A stretch of DNA of 64,000 nucleotides from Streptomyces violaceorubidus (GTDB lineage: Bacteria > Actinomycetota > Actinomycetes > Streptomycetales > Streptomycetaceae), in the NCBI RefSeq assembly GCF_000717995.1, contig NZ_JODM01000034.1:12466-76465 (forward strand), written 5' to 3'. Numbering within the stretch: the first letter of the stretch is position 1; each line of letters opens with the position of its first letter. The translations under genes and the position numbers were made by a program. The notes beneath the pieces were generated by a model, which ran no database searches, was not told the DNA's origin, and saw nothing but the letters and a program-made list of their open reading frames with translations. Positions 34,086 through 43,654 of the stretch are shown here, piece after piece.

Positions 34086-35153
34086 TCAGGCGGCGTAGTC
34101 GCCCACGAGCTCGGCGCCGGTCGAGTGCTCGCCGCGGTCGGTGATCTCGCCGGCCACCCAGGCGTCCACGCCTCGGTCGGCGAGGGCCGTCAGGGCCACG
34201 TCCGTCGACTCCTCGGGCACGATCGCGATCATGCCGACGCCCATGTTCAGGGTCTTCTCCAGCTCCAGGCGCTCGACCCGGCCGGTCCGGCCGACGAGGT
34301 CGAAGATCGCGCCCGGGGTCCAGGTGGAGCGGTCGACCACGGCGTGCAGGCCGTCGGGGATCACCCGGGCCAGGTTGGCCGCGAGTCCGCCGCCGGTGAC
34401 GTGGCTGAAGGCGTGGACCTCGGCGGTGCGCATGAGGGCCAGGCAGTCCAGGGAGTAGATCTTGGTCGGCTCCAGCAGCTCCTCGCCGAGGGTGCGACCG
34501 AGACCGTCCAGGTGGGCGTCGAGTGCCAGACCGCCCTCGTTCAGCAGGACGTGGCGGACCAGCGAGTACCCGTTCGAGTGAAGCCCGGAGGACGCCATGG
34601 CGATCACCGCGTCACTCGTACGGATGCGATCCGCGCCGAGCAGCCGGTCGGCCTCCACGACGCCCGTACCGGCGCCGGCGACGTCGAAGTCGTCCGCGCC
34701 CAGCAGGCCGGGGTGCTCGGCCGTCTCGCCGCCCACCAGGGCGCACCCGGCGAGCACGCAGCCCTCGGCGATGCCCTTGACGATCGCGGCGACACGCTCG
34801 GGGTGGACCTTGCCGACGCAGATGTAGTCGGTCATGAACAGCGGCTCGGCGCCACACACCACGATGTCGTCCATGACCATGGCGACCAGGTCGTGGCCGA
34901 TGGTGTCGTAGACGCCCAGCTGCCGGGCGATGTCGACCTTGGTGCCGACGCCGTCGGTGGCGGAGGCGAGCAGCGGACGCTCGTAGTTCTTGAGGGCGGA
35001 GGCGTCGAAGAGCCCGGCGAAACCGCCGAGGCCGCCGAGGACCTCGGGGCGACGGGTCTTCTTGACCCATTCCTTCATGAGCTCGACGGCGCGGTCGCCC
35101 GCCTCGATGTCGACGCCGGCGGCTGCGTAGCTGGCACCAGTTGTGTCAGGCAT
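34086..35153 (-). CDS. purM: Phosphoribosylformylglycinamidine cyclo-ligase (AIR synthetase)
   Basis: A 355-aa enzyme that converts FGAM to AIR using ATP in de novo purine synthesis. PurM signatures are SYAAAGVDIEAGDRAVELMK, SATDGVGTKVDIA, HDLVAMVMDDIVVCGAEP and LVGGETAEHPGLL. The length is typical. It lies 60 bp downstream of purF on the same strand, so the two form a likely operon. Transcription ends at the bidirectional hairpin just beyond it. Confidence 0.97.
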   Translation of the reverse strand: MPDTTGASYAAAGVDIEAGDRAVELMKEWVKKTRRPEVLGGLGGFAGLFDASALKNYERPLLASATDGVGTKVDIARQLGVYDTIGHDLVAMVMDDIVVCGAEPLFMTDYICVGKVHPERVAAIVKGIAEGCVLAGCALVGGETAEHPGLLGADDFDVAGAGTGVVEADRLLGADRIRTSDAVIAMASSGLHSNGYSLVRHVLLNEGGLALDAHLDGLGRTLGEELLEPTKIYSLDCLALMRTAEVHAFSHVTGGGLAANLARVIPDGLHAVVDRSTWTPGAIFDLVGRTGRVERLELEKTLNMGVGMIAIVPEESTDVALTALADRGVDAWVAGEITDRGEHSTGAELVGDYAA

Positions 35154-35213
35154 GACGATGAGAACCTTCGTGTCGTACGGCAGGGAGGCCAGGAAGCCGG
35201 GAGGAACGGACGG

Positions 35214-36740
35214 CTACGGGCGACGGATGGCGTCGGCGGCGGCCGTACCGGCGGGCCCGGCGGCCAGCTCGGTCTCCAGGAGCTGCTTGCCGAGCAGCTC
35301 GGGGTCGGGAAGCTCCATCGGGTACTCCCCGTCGAAGCAGGCGCGGCACAGGTTCGGCTTGGCGATGGTGGTCGCCTCGATCATGCCGTCGATGGAGATG
35401 TACGCCAGGGAGTCGGCGCCCATCGAGGTGCCGATCTCCTCGACGCTCATGCCGTTGGCGATCAGCTCGGCCCGGGTGGCGAAGTCGATGCCGAAGAAGC
35501 AGGGCCACTTCACCGGCGGGGACGAGATCCGGATGTGGATCTCGGCGGCACCGGCCTCGCGGAGCATGCGGACCAGGGCCCGCTGGGTGTTGCCGCGGAC
35601 GATGGAGTCGTCGACGACGACCAGCCGCTTGCCCTTGATGACTTCCTTCAGGGGATTCAGCTTCAGGCGGATGCCGAGCTGGCGAATGGTCTGCGAGGGC
35701 TGGATGAAGGTCCGGCCGACATAGGCGTTCTTCACCAGACCGTTGCCGAAGGGGATGCCCGAGGCCTCGGCGTAGCCGATCGCGGCGGGGGTGCCCGACT
35801 CCGGGGTCGCTATGACGAGGTCGGCCTCCGCGGGGGCCTCCTTCGCGAGCCTGCGGCCCATCTCGACGCGCGAGAGGTAGACGTTGCGGCCGGCGATGTC
35901 GGTGTCCGGGCGGGCCAGGTACACGTACTCGAAGACACAGCCCTTCGGCTTCGCTTCTGCGAATCGCGAGGTGCGCAGGCCGTTCTCGTCGATGGCGACG
36001 AACTCGCCCGGCTCGATCTCGCGGACGTAGGAAGCGCCGCAGATGTCGAGGGCGGCGGACTCGGAGGCGACCACCCAGCCGCGCTCGAGGCGGCCCAGGA
36101 CCAGCGGACGGATGCCCTGCGGGTCGCGGGCGGCGTAGAGGGTGTGCTCGTCCATGAAGACGAGGGAGAAGGCGCCGCGCACCTGGGGCAGCACCTTGGC
36201 GGCCGCCTCCTCGAGGGTCAGCGGCTTGCCGTCGTCGTCGACCTGGCCCGCGAGCAGAGCGGTGATCAGGTCGGTGTCGTTGGTCGCCGCGACCCGGGTG
36301 GAGCGGCCGTCCTGCTTGGGCAGGTCGGCGACCATCTCGGCGAGCTGGGCGGTGTTGACGAGGTTGCCGTTGTGCCCGAGCGCGATGGAGCCCTGCGCGG
36401 TGGCACGGAACGTCGGCTGGGCGTTCTCCCACACGGAGGCGCCGGTGGTCGAGTAGCGGGCGTGACCGACCGCGATGTGACCCTGGAGCGAACCGAGCGA
36501 GGTCTCGTCGAAGACCTGGGACACCAGGCCCATGTCCTTGAAGACGAGGATCTGGGAGCCGTTGCTGACCGCGATTCCCGCGGATTCCTGGCCCCGATGC
36601 TGGAGGGCGTAGAGCCCGAAGTACGTGAGCTTTGCGACCTCTTCGCCAGGAGCCCAGACACCGAAGACGCCGCAAGCGTCCTGGGGGCCCTTCTCGCCGG
36701 GAAGCAGATCGTGATTGAGTCGACCGTCACCACGTGGCAC
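35214..36740 (-). CDS. purF: Amidophosphoribosyltransferase
   Basis: A 508-aa enzyme of the committing step: PRPP plus glutamine to phosphoribosylamine. After a short propeptide comes the catalytic Cys in DACGVFGVW, so maturation should remove about 22 residues. The glutaminase domain shows YFGLYALQHRGQESAGIA. The PRPP motif is VVVDDSIVRGNTQ, and cysteines in WPCFFGIDF and LCRACFDGEY fit the 4Fe-4S type seen in Bacillus. The start is GTG 36740 with a weak ribosome site. It is the first gene of the purFM pair. Confidence 0.97.
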   Translation of the reverse strand: MPRGDGRLNHDLLPGEKGPQDACGVFGVWAPGEEVAKLTYFGLYALQHRGQESAGIAVSNGSQILVFKDMGLVSQVFDETSLGSLQGHIAVGHARYSTTGASVWENAQPTFRATAQGSIALGHNGNLVNTAQLAEMVADLPKQDGRSTRVAATNDTDLITALLAGQVDDDGKPLTLEEAAAKVLPQVRGAFSLVFMDEHTLYAARDPQGIRPLVLGRLERGWVVASESAALDICGASYVREIEPGEFVAIDENGLRTSRFAEAKPKGCVFEYVYLARPDTDIAGRNVYLSRVEMGRRLAKEAPAEADLVIATPESGTPAAIGYAEASGIPFGNGLVKNAYVGRTFIQPSQTIRQLGIRLKLNPLKEVIKGKRLVVVDDSIVRGNTQRALVRMLREAGAAEIHIRISSPPVKWPCFFGIDFATRAELIANGMSVEEIGTSMGADSLAYISIDGMIEATTIAKPNLCRACFDGEYPMELPDPELLGKQLLETELAAGPAGTAAADAIRRP

Positions 36741-36802
36741 GTCTTTGAGTGTAGGCGAGATCGACCACTGGTCCGAATTGGGGATGCGGGCTCACCGGCG
36801 GC

Positions 36803-37651
36803 TCACCGGTCGGCGACGGCCCGGACCGTGGCGCCGTCTTCGCTGGTCAGCGTGAGGGTTTCATGATCGATCCGGTAGTCGACCCGGCCCTCGAAGAGGC
36901 CCAGCAGCCGCTTCTCGGCAGCCATGAGTGAGCCTTCGCACATCATTCGGGTGGTAGAGGGGGTGCCGAGGGTGATACGGCCGTCGCTGACGGTGGCCCC
37001 GGCGTTGACCTGGTTGCAGGGGAGCCGTCCGGAGACGGTCTTCGCCTCCTGGTCGAAGGTGAGATGGGCGCGGCCCTTGCCGCCCTGGTGGCCCGGGGTG
37101 TCCACGGTCCACTTCGTGCCGTGGAGGGGAGCGTCCTCGGACCTGCTGAGCCGCACGGTGTCGCCCCCGGCGGTGGTGAGGGTGAGCCGCCCGCCCTCGC
37201 TCCTGGTGGTGAGCGAGCCGGTGGTGAGGGCGCGGCCGAGGGACTTCTCGAAGTCGGCGGGGATCTGGGCGCAGGCCTTCTCGGTGAACATGGCGTCGCT
37301 GAGCCGGACGCGTTCGCCGTCGACGTCGGCGCGGGCGCTGAAGCTGTTGCACCCGGTGCTGCCCGCGGCCTCGCCGCGGTCGTCGATCCGCAGGTGTGCC
37401 GTGTCCGGCGCGCGGTGGGTGGCGCCCGACACGGTGACGCTGTCGATGCTCCACCGGACGCCGGTGATGCGCTCCGCGCCCGTGCTCGCGCCCACGGAGG
37501 CGCTGCCTCCGCCGCCGTCGGCCTTCTCGGTGCCGCAGGCCGCGGCGAGCGGGACGAGCGCGGCGACGGCCGCCACGGTCAGGGTCATGCCGCGCTGCTG
37601 CTTCGGCTGCTTTTGCGGCTTCTGCTGCTTCTGCTGCTTCTGCCTGTACAT
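36803..37651 (-). CDS. META/HslJ-domain lipoprotein
   Basis: A 282-aa envelope protein. A Gln/Lys-rich N-terminus (MYRQKQQKQQKPQKQ) precedes a hydrophobic stretch and lipobox (LVPLAAACG). Two META domains follow (about 65-165 and 170-278), each with a conserved NxF/CN core (STGCNSFSA and RLPCNQVNA), and paired cysteines in each. META/HslJ domains occur in heat-shock or wall-associated proteins of unclear role. The long cationic n-region is odd for a signal peptide; ATG 37588 is the alternative start, without a better ribosome site. Confidence 0.78.
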   Translation of the reverse strand: MYRQKQQKQQKPQKQPKQQRGMTLTVAAVAALVPLAAACGTEKADGGGGSASVGASTGAERITGVRWSIDSVTVSGATHRAPDTAHLRIDDRGEAAGSTGCNSFSARADVDGERVRLSDAMFTEKACAQIPADFEKSLGRALTTGSLTTRSEGGRLTLTTAGGDTVRLSRSEDAPLHGTKWTVDTPGHQGGKGRAHLTFDQEAKTVSGRLPCNQVNAGATVSDGRITLGTPSTTRMMCEGSLMAAEKRLLGLFEGRVDYRIDHETLTLTSEDGATVRAVADR

Positions 37652-37710
37652 GCCGATTCGACGGAGAGGGGGAAGATCCGGTTCCCGGCCCGTTCCCCCG
37701 GTTTCCTCCG

Positions 37711-38508
37711 TCAGCCCAGCAGTGGCAGCAGGGCTCCCAGGTCGGCCCGCTCCCCGCTCGCGCTCACCCGCGCGTCGTCGAGGGCGTCCTGCCAGGTCAG
37801 CCGTCCGGTGGCCAGCCGCAGCCAGGTCAGCGGGTCGGTCTCCACGACATTGGGCGGGGTGCCGCGGGTGTGCCGGGGACCCTCCACGCACTGCACGACC
37901 GCGAACGGCGGGATCCGCACCTCCGTCGAACCGCCGGGCGCCTTCACGGCGAGCGCGTCGGCCAGCAGCCGGGTCGCGGCGGCCAGCGCCTGCCGGTCGT
38001 ACGGGATGTCGAGGCCGGGCACCGCGGCGTTGAGGTCGTCGGTGTGCACGACCAGCTCGACGGTCCGGGTGACCATGTAGTCGGCCAGCGGCAGGGCGCC
38101 CGCGCTGGTGGGGAGCCGCCTGCTCCCGGGGTGGGTGTCGAGTCGCCCGGTGAAACGCCGCTCCACGTCGGCGAGGTGGGCGTCGAGGTCGGGGTGCTCG
38201 GCGGCGAGCCGGCGGGCCGTCCCGGCGATGGCGTCCGCGTCGGCGGCGATGGCGAACGGCCAGTCGGGCAGCCGGCCGTCCTGCCGCGCCGGCTCGGGCT
38301 CGTCCAGCAGCCGGTCCACGGCGGTCAGGGCCATCCCGACGTGCGCGACCAGCTCCCGCACGGTCCAGTCCCCGAGCCGGGTGGGCAGCGCGAGCTGCTC
38401 GGCGGTGAGGGTGCGGACGGCCGCCCGTACGTTGCCGAACTGGGCGAGGACGGCGGCACGGGTGCGGACGGGGTCGTAGGCGCGGGGGCGCTTTCTGGCC
38501 GGAGGCAT
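37711..38508 (-). CDS. Mycothiol maleylpyruvate isomerase-like / sterol carrier family protein
   Basis: A 265-aa protein. The N-terminal DinB/MDMPI-like four-helix domain includes LGDWTVRELVAHVGMALTAV and THPGSRRLP; the C-terminal 90 residues form an SCP2-like domain ending WLRLATGRLTWQDAL. Family members use mycothiol as cofactor for isomerisation or detoxification. Histidines of the metal site are partly visible (HVG, VVHTDD). The exact substrate is unknown. It is upstream of the META lipoprotein on the same strand with a 59-bp gap. Confidence 0.75.
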   Translation of the reverse strand: MPPARKRPRAYDPVRTRAAVLAQFGNVRAAVRTLTAEQLALPTRLGDWTVRELVAHVGMALTAVDRLLDEPEPARQDGRLPDWPFAIAADADAIAGTARRLAAEHPDLDAHLADVERRFTGRLDTHPGSRRLPTSAGALPLADYMVTRTVELVVHTDDLNAAVPGLDIPYDRQALAAATRLLADALAVKAPGGSTEVRIPPFAVVQCVEGPRHTRGTPPNVVETDPLTWLRLATGRLTWQDALDDARVSASGERADLGALLPLLG

Positions 38509-38620
38509 GGGGTGAGCCTATGCGGGCGGCGATCACTCGTCTGTGTGTCCGGCCGCGGAAGACCACCCCCGGGGCGCCGAACCCTGGAAACGCTGGTCGG
38601 CGCCTGGAAGGAGGTGCAAC

Positions 38621-39205
38621 ATGACGGTTATGGCCGAGCACACGTCTCAGATGTCGGTGGACGAGTTCGAAACGATCGCTTCCGCCGCTCCCGAGACCGT
38701 CACGTTGGAGTTCATTGACGGACGGATCGGGACCAAAGCAGTGACCGACGGAGACCACACCACCATCTTGTCTTGGCTGACCCGGCGCTGTATGCGGAGC
38801 CGGCCCGAATTGGACCTGGCGCAGGGCCAGGGCCTGCGGGTCGACGCGTATCGGCGGAGCAGGGCGAAACCGGATGCCGTCCTCACGCCGGAGGCCCACT
38901 TCGCCGGAAGCGGGGAGTGGGCCGACCCGGATGGCGCGCTCATGGTCGTCGAGGTGACCTCGTACGACGCGGACACGGACCGCCGGGACCGGCACGAGAA
39001 GCCGGCTGCCTACGGACAGGCGGGCATCCCCCTGTACCTGCTGATCGACCGGGACAACTGCACCGTCACCGTGTACAGCTCCACGGACCGGCAGGTCGGC
39101 GGCTACCGGGACTCCCGCGCCACCAAGTTCGGCGAGACGTTGGTCCTGCCGGACCCCGTCGGCATCGAACTCGACACGGAGATCCTCAAGAACTACGTGC
39201 GATAG
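38621..39205 (+). CDS. Uma2 family PD-(D/E)XK endonuclease
   Basis: A 194-aa Uma2/DUF820 protein. ATG 38621 has a near-perfect GGAAGGAGGTG site. Restriction-like residues are visible in KPDAVLTPEA and LMVVEVTSYDADTDRRDR followed by HEKPAAYGQAGIPLYLLID. These stand-alone proteins are abundant in Streptomyces and cyanobacteria and are often linked to mobility or defence, but targets are unproven. It is monocistronic, convergent with purL, and closes with a shared strong hairpin. Confidence 0.85.
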   Translation: MTVMAEHTSQMSVDEFETIASAAPETVTLEFIDGRIGTKAVTDGDHTTILSWLTRRCMRSRPELDLAQGQGLRVDAYRRSRAKPDAVLTPEAHFAGSGEWADPDGALMVVEVTSYDADTDRRDRHEKPAAYGQAGIPLYLLIDRDNCTVTVYSSTDRQVGGYRDSRATKFGETLVLPDPVGIELDTEILKNYVR

Positions 39206-39225
39206 CGACGAAGGACGAAAGAACA

Positions 39226-39259
39226 GCGAGGCCCCGTCCGCGACCGGACGGGGCCTCGC
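39226..39259. terminator. Bidirectional terminator
   Basis: A 15-bp perfect stem GCGAGGCCCCGTCCG / CGGACGGGGCCTCGC with a 4-nt loop, between the convergent Uma2 gene and purL. Confidence 0.9.
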
Positions 39260-39271
39260 CGTGTGGGTCTG

Positions 39272-41530
39272 CTACGCCAGCAGCCCCGGGATCGTCCCCT
39301 CGTGCGCCTCGCGCAGCTCGGTCAGGGGGAGGGTGAACTCGCCCTGGACCTCGACCGCGTCGCCGTCGACCACGCCGATGCGGGTGACGGGCAGGCCGCG
39401 GGCGCCGCACATGTCGTTGAAGCGGACCTCTTCCGAGCGCGGGACGGCGACGACCGCACGGCCCGCCGACTCCGAGAACAGGAAGGTGAAGGCGTCCAGC
39501 CCGTCCGGTACGACCAGACGCGCGCCCTTGCCGCCCTGGAGCGCCGACTCGACGACCGCCTGGACCAGACCGCCGTCGGACAGGTCGTGCGCGGAGTCGA
39601 TCATGCCGTCGCGGGAGGCGGAGATCAGGATCTCGCCGAGCAGGCGCTCGCGCTCCAGGTCGACCTTCGGGGGCAGGCCGCCGAGGTGGTCGTGGATCAC
39701 CTGGGACCAGGCCGAGCCGCCGAACTCCTCGTGTGTGTCGCCCAGCAGGTACAGCAGCTGGCCGTCCTCCTGGAAGGCGACCGGGGTGCGGCGGGCCACG
39801 TCGTCGATGACGCCGAGGACCGCGACCACCGGGGTCGGGTGGATGGCGGCCTCGCCGGTCTGGTTGTAGAGCGAGACGTTGCCGCCCGTGACCGGGGTGC
39901 CGAGCTGGAGGCAGCCGTCGGCCAGGCCGCGCACGGCCTCCGCGAACTGCCACATGACCGCCGGGTCCTCCGGCGAGCCGAAGTTCAGGCAGTCGGAGAC
40001 CGCGAGGGGCTTCGCACCGGTGGTGGCGACGTTGCGGTACGCCTCCGCCAGGGCCAGCTGCGCGCCCGTGTACGGGTCGAGCTTGGCGTACCGGCCGTTG
40101 CCGTCCGTGGCGATCGCGACGCCGAGGCCGCTCTCCTCGTCCACGCGGATCATGCCCGAGTCCTCGGGCTGGGCGAGGACGGTGTTGCCCTGCACGAAGT
40201 GGTCGTACTGCTGGGTGATCCACTGCTTGGACGCCTGGTTCGGGGAGGACACCAGCTTCAGGACCTGGTCCTTGAGCTCCTCACCGGACCGCGGCCGGGG
40301 CAGCTTGCCCGCGTCGTCGGCCTGGAGGGCGTCCTGCCAGTCGGGGCGGGCGTAGGGGCGCTCGTAGACCGGGCCGTCGTGGGCGACGGTGCGCGGGTCG
40401 ACGTCGACGATCTTGCCGCCGTGCCAGAAGATCTCCAGCCGGTCGCCGTCGGTGACCTCACCGATGACGGTGGCGATGACGTCCCACTTCTCGCAGATCT
40501 CCAGGAAGCGGTCGACCTTCTCCGGCTCCACGACCGCGCACATGCGCTCCTGCGACTCGCTCATGAGGATTTCCTCGGGCGAGAGGGTCGAGTCGCGCAG
40601 CGGGACGTCGTCCAGGGTGACGCGCATCCCGCCGGAGCCGTTCGACGCCAGTTCGCTGGTCGCGCAGGACAGGCCCGCCGCGCCCAGGTCCTGGATGCCG
40701 ACGACCAGCTTCTCGGCGAAGGCCTCCAGGGTGCACTCGATGAGGAGCTTCTCCTGGAAGGGGTCGCCGACCTGGACGGCGGGGCGCTTGGACGGCTTGG
40801 CGTCGTCGAAGGTCTCGCTCGCCAGGATCGACGCGCCGCCGATGCCGTCGCCGCCGGTGCGGGCGCCGTACAGGATGACCTTGTTGCCCGCGCCGGACGC
40901 CTTCGCGAGGTGGATGTCCTCGTGCCGCATCACGCCGATGGCACCGGCGTTGACCAGCGGGTTGCCCTGGTAGCAGGCGTCGAAGACGACCTCGCCGCCG
41001 ATGTTGGGCAGGCCCAGGCAGTTGCCGTAGCCGCCGATGCCGGCGACGACGCCCGGCAGGACGCGCTTGGTGTCGGGGTGGTCGGCGGCGCCGAAGCGCA
41101 GGGGGTCGACCACGGCCACCGGACGGGCGCCCATCGCGATGATGTCGCGCACGATGCCGCCGACGCCGGTCGCGGCGCCCTGGTAGGGCTCCACGTACGA
41201 CGGGTGGTTGTGCGACTCGACCTTGAAGGTGACCGCGTAGCCCTGGCCGACGTCGACCACACCGGCGTTCTCGCCGATGCCGACGAGCATCGCCTCGGAC
41301 TCGGGGGCCTTCTCGCCGAACTGGCGCAGGTGCACCTTGCTGCTCTTGTACGAGCAGTGCTCGGACCACATGACGGAGTACATCGCCAGCTCCGCGCCGG
41401 TGGGGCGGCGGCCGAGGATCTCGACGACCCTCTCGTACTCGTCCTTCTTCAGGCCCAGCTCGGCCCAGGGCAGCTCGACGTCGGGGGTCGCGGTCGCGTG
41501 CTCGACCGTGTCCAGAGGCGTCCGGCTCAT
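39272..41530 (-). CDS. purL: FGAM synthase subunit PurL
   Basis: A 752-aa small-type PurL, the ATP-dependent synthetase subunit of formylglycinamidine ribonucleotide synthase. It works with PurQ (glutaminase) and PurS. Signatures are [51 protein letters not shown] and [19 protein letters not shown] 41530 overlaps the purQ stop (ATGA), giving translational coupling. It is the last gene of purSQL, ended by the hairpin at 39226. Confidence 0.97.
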   Translation of the reverse strand: MSRTPLDTVEHATATPDVELPWAELGLKKDEYERVVEILGRRPTGAELAMYSVMWSEHCSYKSSKVHLRQFGEKAPESEAMLVGIGENAGVVDVGQGYAVTFKVESHNHPSYVEPYQGAATGVGGIVRDIIAMGARPVAVVDPLRFGAADHPDTKRVLPGVVAGIGGYGNCLGLPNIGGEVVFDACYQGNPLVNAGAIGVMRHEDIHLAKASGAGNKVILYGARTGGDGIGGASILASETFDDAKPSKRPAVQVGDPFQEKLLIECTLEAFAEKLVVGIQDLGAAGLSCATSELASNGSGGMRVTLDDVPLRDSTLSPEEILMSESQERMCAVVEPEKVDRFLEICEKWDVIATVIGEVTDGDRLEIFWHGGKIVDVDPRTVAHDGPVYERPYARPDWQDALQADDAGKLPRPRSGEELKDQVLKLVSSPNQASKQWITQQYDHFVQGNTVLAQPEDSGMIRVDEESGLGVAIATDGNGRYAKLDPYTGAQLALAEAYRNVATTGAKPLAVSDCLNFGSPEDPAVMWQFAEAVRGLADGCLQLGTPVTGGNVSLYNQTGEAAIHPTPVVAVLGVIDDVARRTPVAFQEDGQLLYLLGDTHEEFGGSAWSQVIHDHLGGLPPKVDLERERLLGEILISASRDGMIDSAHDLSDGGLVQAVVESALQGGKGARLVVPDGLDAFTFLFSESAGRAVVAVPRSEEVRFNDMCGARGLPVTRIGVVDGDAVEVQGEFTLPLTELREAHEGTIPGLLA

Positions 41531-42207
41531 GCGTTGACCAGCTTCTTGAGGATCGAGGTGAAGAACGGCAGCCCGTCGGTACGACCCGTACCGATCAGCG
41601 ACTCGACGGCGTGCTCGGGGTGCGGCATGAGGCCGACGACGTTCCCGGCGGCGTTGGTGATGCCGGCGATGTCGTTGAGCGAGCCGTTGGGGTTCATGTC
41701 CAGGTAGCGGAAGGCCACCCGCCCCTCGGCCTCCAGCTCGTCCAGCGTGCGCCGGTCGGCCACGTAGCGGCCGTCCATGTTCTTCAGCGGGATGTGGATC
41801 TCCTGGCCCGCGGTGTAGTCGCTGGTCCAGGAGGTGTCCGCGTTCTCCACCCGCAGCTTCTGGTCGCGGCAGATGAAGTGCAGGTGGTCGTTGCCCAGCA
41901 TGCCGCCCGGCAGCAGGTGGGCCTCGGTGAGGATCTGGAAGCCGTTGCAGATGCCCAGCACCGGCAGGCCGGCCTTCGCCTGGTCGATGACGGTGTCCAT
42001 GACCGGCGAGAAGCGCGCGATGGCACCGGCGCGCAGATAATCGCCGTACGAGAAACCCCCGCACAGCACCACGGCGTCGACCTGCTTGAGGTCCTTGTCC
42101 TTGTGCCAGAGGGCGACGGGTTCGGCGCCGGCGACGCGGATCGCGCGCTGCGTGTCCCGGTCGTCGAGAGAGCCGGGGAAAGTGACGACGCCAATACGAG
42201 CGGTCAC
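41527..42207 (-). CDS. purQ: FGAM synthase glutaminase subunit PurQ
   Basis: A 226-aa class-I glutamine amidotransferase that supplies ammonia to PurL. The nucleophile elbow is [10 protein letters not shown]; the catalytic His is in [22 protein letters not shown] and [15 protein letters not shown] are typical. The gene overlaps purS upstream (ATGA) and purL downstream (ATGA). Confidence 0.97.
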   Translation of the reverse strand: MTARIGVVTFPGSLDDRDTQRAIRVAGAEPVALWHKDKDLKQVDAVVLCGGFSYGDYLRAGAIARFSPVMDTVIDQAKAGLPVLGICNGFQILTEAHLLPGGMLGNDHLHFICRDQKLRVENADTSWTSDYTAGQEIHIPLKNMDGRYVADRRTLDELEAEGRVAFRYLDMNPNGSLNDIAGITNAAGNVVGLMPHPEHAVESLIGTGRTDGLPFFTSILKKLVNA

Positions 42208-42476
42208 TTCGCAGCCCCCGCGACCACGTCCTCGGACTCGACCTTGACGGTGAAGTCCTCGATCACGGTGTTGGCGAGGAAGGATTCCGCAAGATCATGG
42301 ATGCGGGCGAGGGCGGCGTCGTCGACCGGCCCGTCCACTTCCAGTTCGAATCGCTTTCCCTGACGGACGTCCGAGATCCCTTCGAAACCCAGTCGCGGCA
42401 GTGCGCGCTGCACCGCCTGGCCCTGGGGGTCGAGGATCTCCGGCTTGAGCATGACGTCGACTACGACGCGTGCCAC
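42204..42476 (-). CDS. purS: FGAM synthase subunit PurS
   Basis: A 90-aa bridging subunit of the PurSQL complex, beginning [19 protein letters not shown] and containing [15 protein letters not shown] 42476 has GGGAG five bases upstream; GTG 42482 is less likely. It heads the purSQL operon, so its 5' region should carry the operon promoter. Confidence 0.95.
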   Translation of the reverse strand: MARVVVDVMLKPEILDPQGQAVQRALPRLGFEGISDVRQGKRFELEVDGPVDDAALARIHDLAESFLANTVIEDFTVKVESEDVVAGAAK

Positions 42477-42826
42477 TGGCACTCCCGGTGTGTGGTGCTG
42501 AGCAGGTTCCTTCAGACTACCCGTACAAAATTTCTACGCGCGTAGCCTTGGAGGAAACTACGTGAGCCCAGTCACGATCCGGCATCGGGACGGGGTCGTC
42601 ACGAAAAACTTCGGGAAAGATCCGGGATCGACCGCCGACACCTATTGCCCAGGGGACACGCGGGCAGATTTAGTCGGTCTTCCCATTGCAATGCCGGGCA
42701 CTGTACAAATGAAATGTCATTAGCCGATACTTTGCCCAATTACAGGCGAACAGTCGGCATCATCGCGGCGTCTTGGCACGTTCGGGCACGTCATCGCGGA
42801 GATGCCGCACGAAGGGACCGATATTC
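42477..42826. promoter_or_regulatory. Divergent purS / lsr2-like control region
   Basis: 350 bp of relatively AT-rich, gene-free DNA between divergent purS and the Lsr2-like gene. A perfect 12-bp palindrome CTACGCGCGTAG (42534-42545) lies about 60 bp upstream of purS, next to CAAAATTT. It is a plausible operator. No purine riboswitch core was found. Confidence 0.5.
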
Positions 42827-43144
42827 GTGGCGCAGCGTGTCGTAGTCACTCTCTTTGACGACATCGACGGCTCGGAAGCGGCGGAGACGATCGCCTTCGG
42901 AGTCGACGGCCGGATGTACGAGATCGACCTGAACGAAGCCAATGCCCGGAAACTGCGCAAGACGCTCGAGCCGTACGTCTCGGCCGGCCGCAAGCGCTCC
43001 CGGTCCGGCAAGGCCTACCGGCAGACGGAGGTCGCCCCCGACCCGGCGGCGGTCCGCGCCTGGGCCCAGGCGAACAAGATGGACGTGCCCGCGCGGGGCC
43101 GGATCCCGAAGAAGGTGTACGAGGCGTTCGCCGAGGCGCAGTGA
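42827..43144 (+). CDS. lsrL: Lsr2-like nucleoid-associated protein
   Basis: A 105-aa Lsr2 family protein that bridges and silences AT-rich DNA. The N-terminal dimerisation domain is MAQRVVVTLFDDIDGSEA with IAFGVDGRMYEIDLNEANA. The C-terminal DNA-binding helices show AVRAWAQANKMDVPARGRIP, including the RGR-type AT-hook (PARGR). Streptomyces have two paralogs; the position next to purS matches the one I recall as LsrL (SCO4076). GTG 42827 follows GGGACC. Its AT-rich upstream region would itself be a good Lsr2 target. Confidence 0.9.
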   Translation: MAQRVVVTLFDDIDGSEAAETIAFGVDGRMYEIDLNEANARKLRKTLEPYVSAGRKRSRSGKAYRQTEVAPDPAAVRAWAQANKMDVPARGRIPKKVYEAFAEAQ

Positions 43145-43281
43145 GCCGTGCGTCCGGCACGGGCGGCCGACGGGCGCTCAGTCGCCCCTCGCGGCAACCG
43201 ACTTGCGCGGCACCCCGGGTGATCAGCTAAAGTCTGGAGCACGCCGAGGGGCGAGGCCGAAGGGCCCAGCTCACGGAACAC

Positions 43282-43353
43282 GCGGGTGTAGTTCAGTAGT
43301 AGAACATCCCCCTTCCAGGGGGAAGGCGCAGTGTGCAATTCCTGTCACCCGCT
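43282..43353 (+). tRNA. tRNA-Gly (TCC)
   Basis: A 72-nt cloverleaf with anticodon loop CTTCCAG, acceptor GCGGGTG/CACCCGC and discriminator T. The T-loop reads TGCAATT, diverging from the usual TTC, but the stem is paired. Confidence 0.92.
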
Positions 43354-43433
43354 CTGCATCGCCGTACCGGCCACTCGATTGGATCAGGTAGGCTGGTGCT
43401 CGCACCGATCGGTGAAGGCCGGTCGGAGGCAAT

Positions 43434-43506
43434 GCGGACGTAGCTCAGTTGGTAGAGCGCAACCTTGCCAAGGTTGAGGTCGCGAGTTCGAGCCTCGTCG
43501 TCCGCT
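43434..43506 (+). tRNA. tRNA-Gly (GCC), copy 1
   Basis: A 73-nt cloverleaf with anticodon loop TTGCCAA, acceptor GCGGACG/CGTCCGC and discriminator T. It differs from the copy at 47377 at three bases, two of them a compensatory acceptor pair. Confidence 0.95.
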
Positions 43507-43514
43507 CGGGAATC

Positions 43515-43542
43515 AGACCCCGGTCCTCCAGGACCGGGGTCT
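43515..43542 (+). terminator. Terminator of tRNA-Gly genes
   Basis: A 12-bp stem AGACCCCGGTCC / GGACCGGGGTCT with a 4-nt loop, followed by TTTT. Confidence 0.9.
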
Positions 43543-43654
43543 TTTCGTGTGCCCGGCCGCCGTGCTCCTCCGCCGGTCCGTCCCTGACATTTGTCATGCC
43601 CGGTGATGACGGGTCGCACTGTCGTCCCGCCCCGCGCGCCGGAATGCTCGAAGC

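Noticed and set aside
42477..42826. A purine riboswitch upstream of purS.
   Set aside because: No conserved purine aptamer loops were found on the minus strand; only a 12-bp palindrome is visible.
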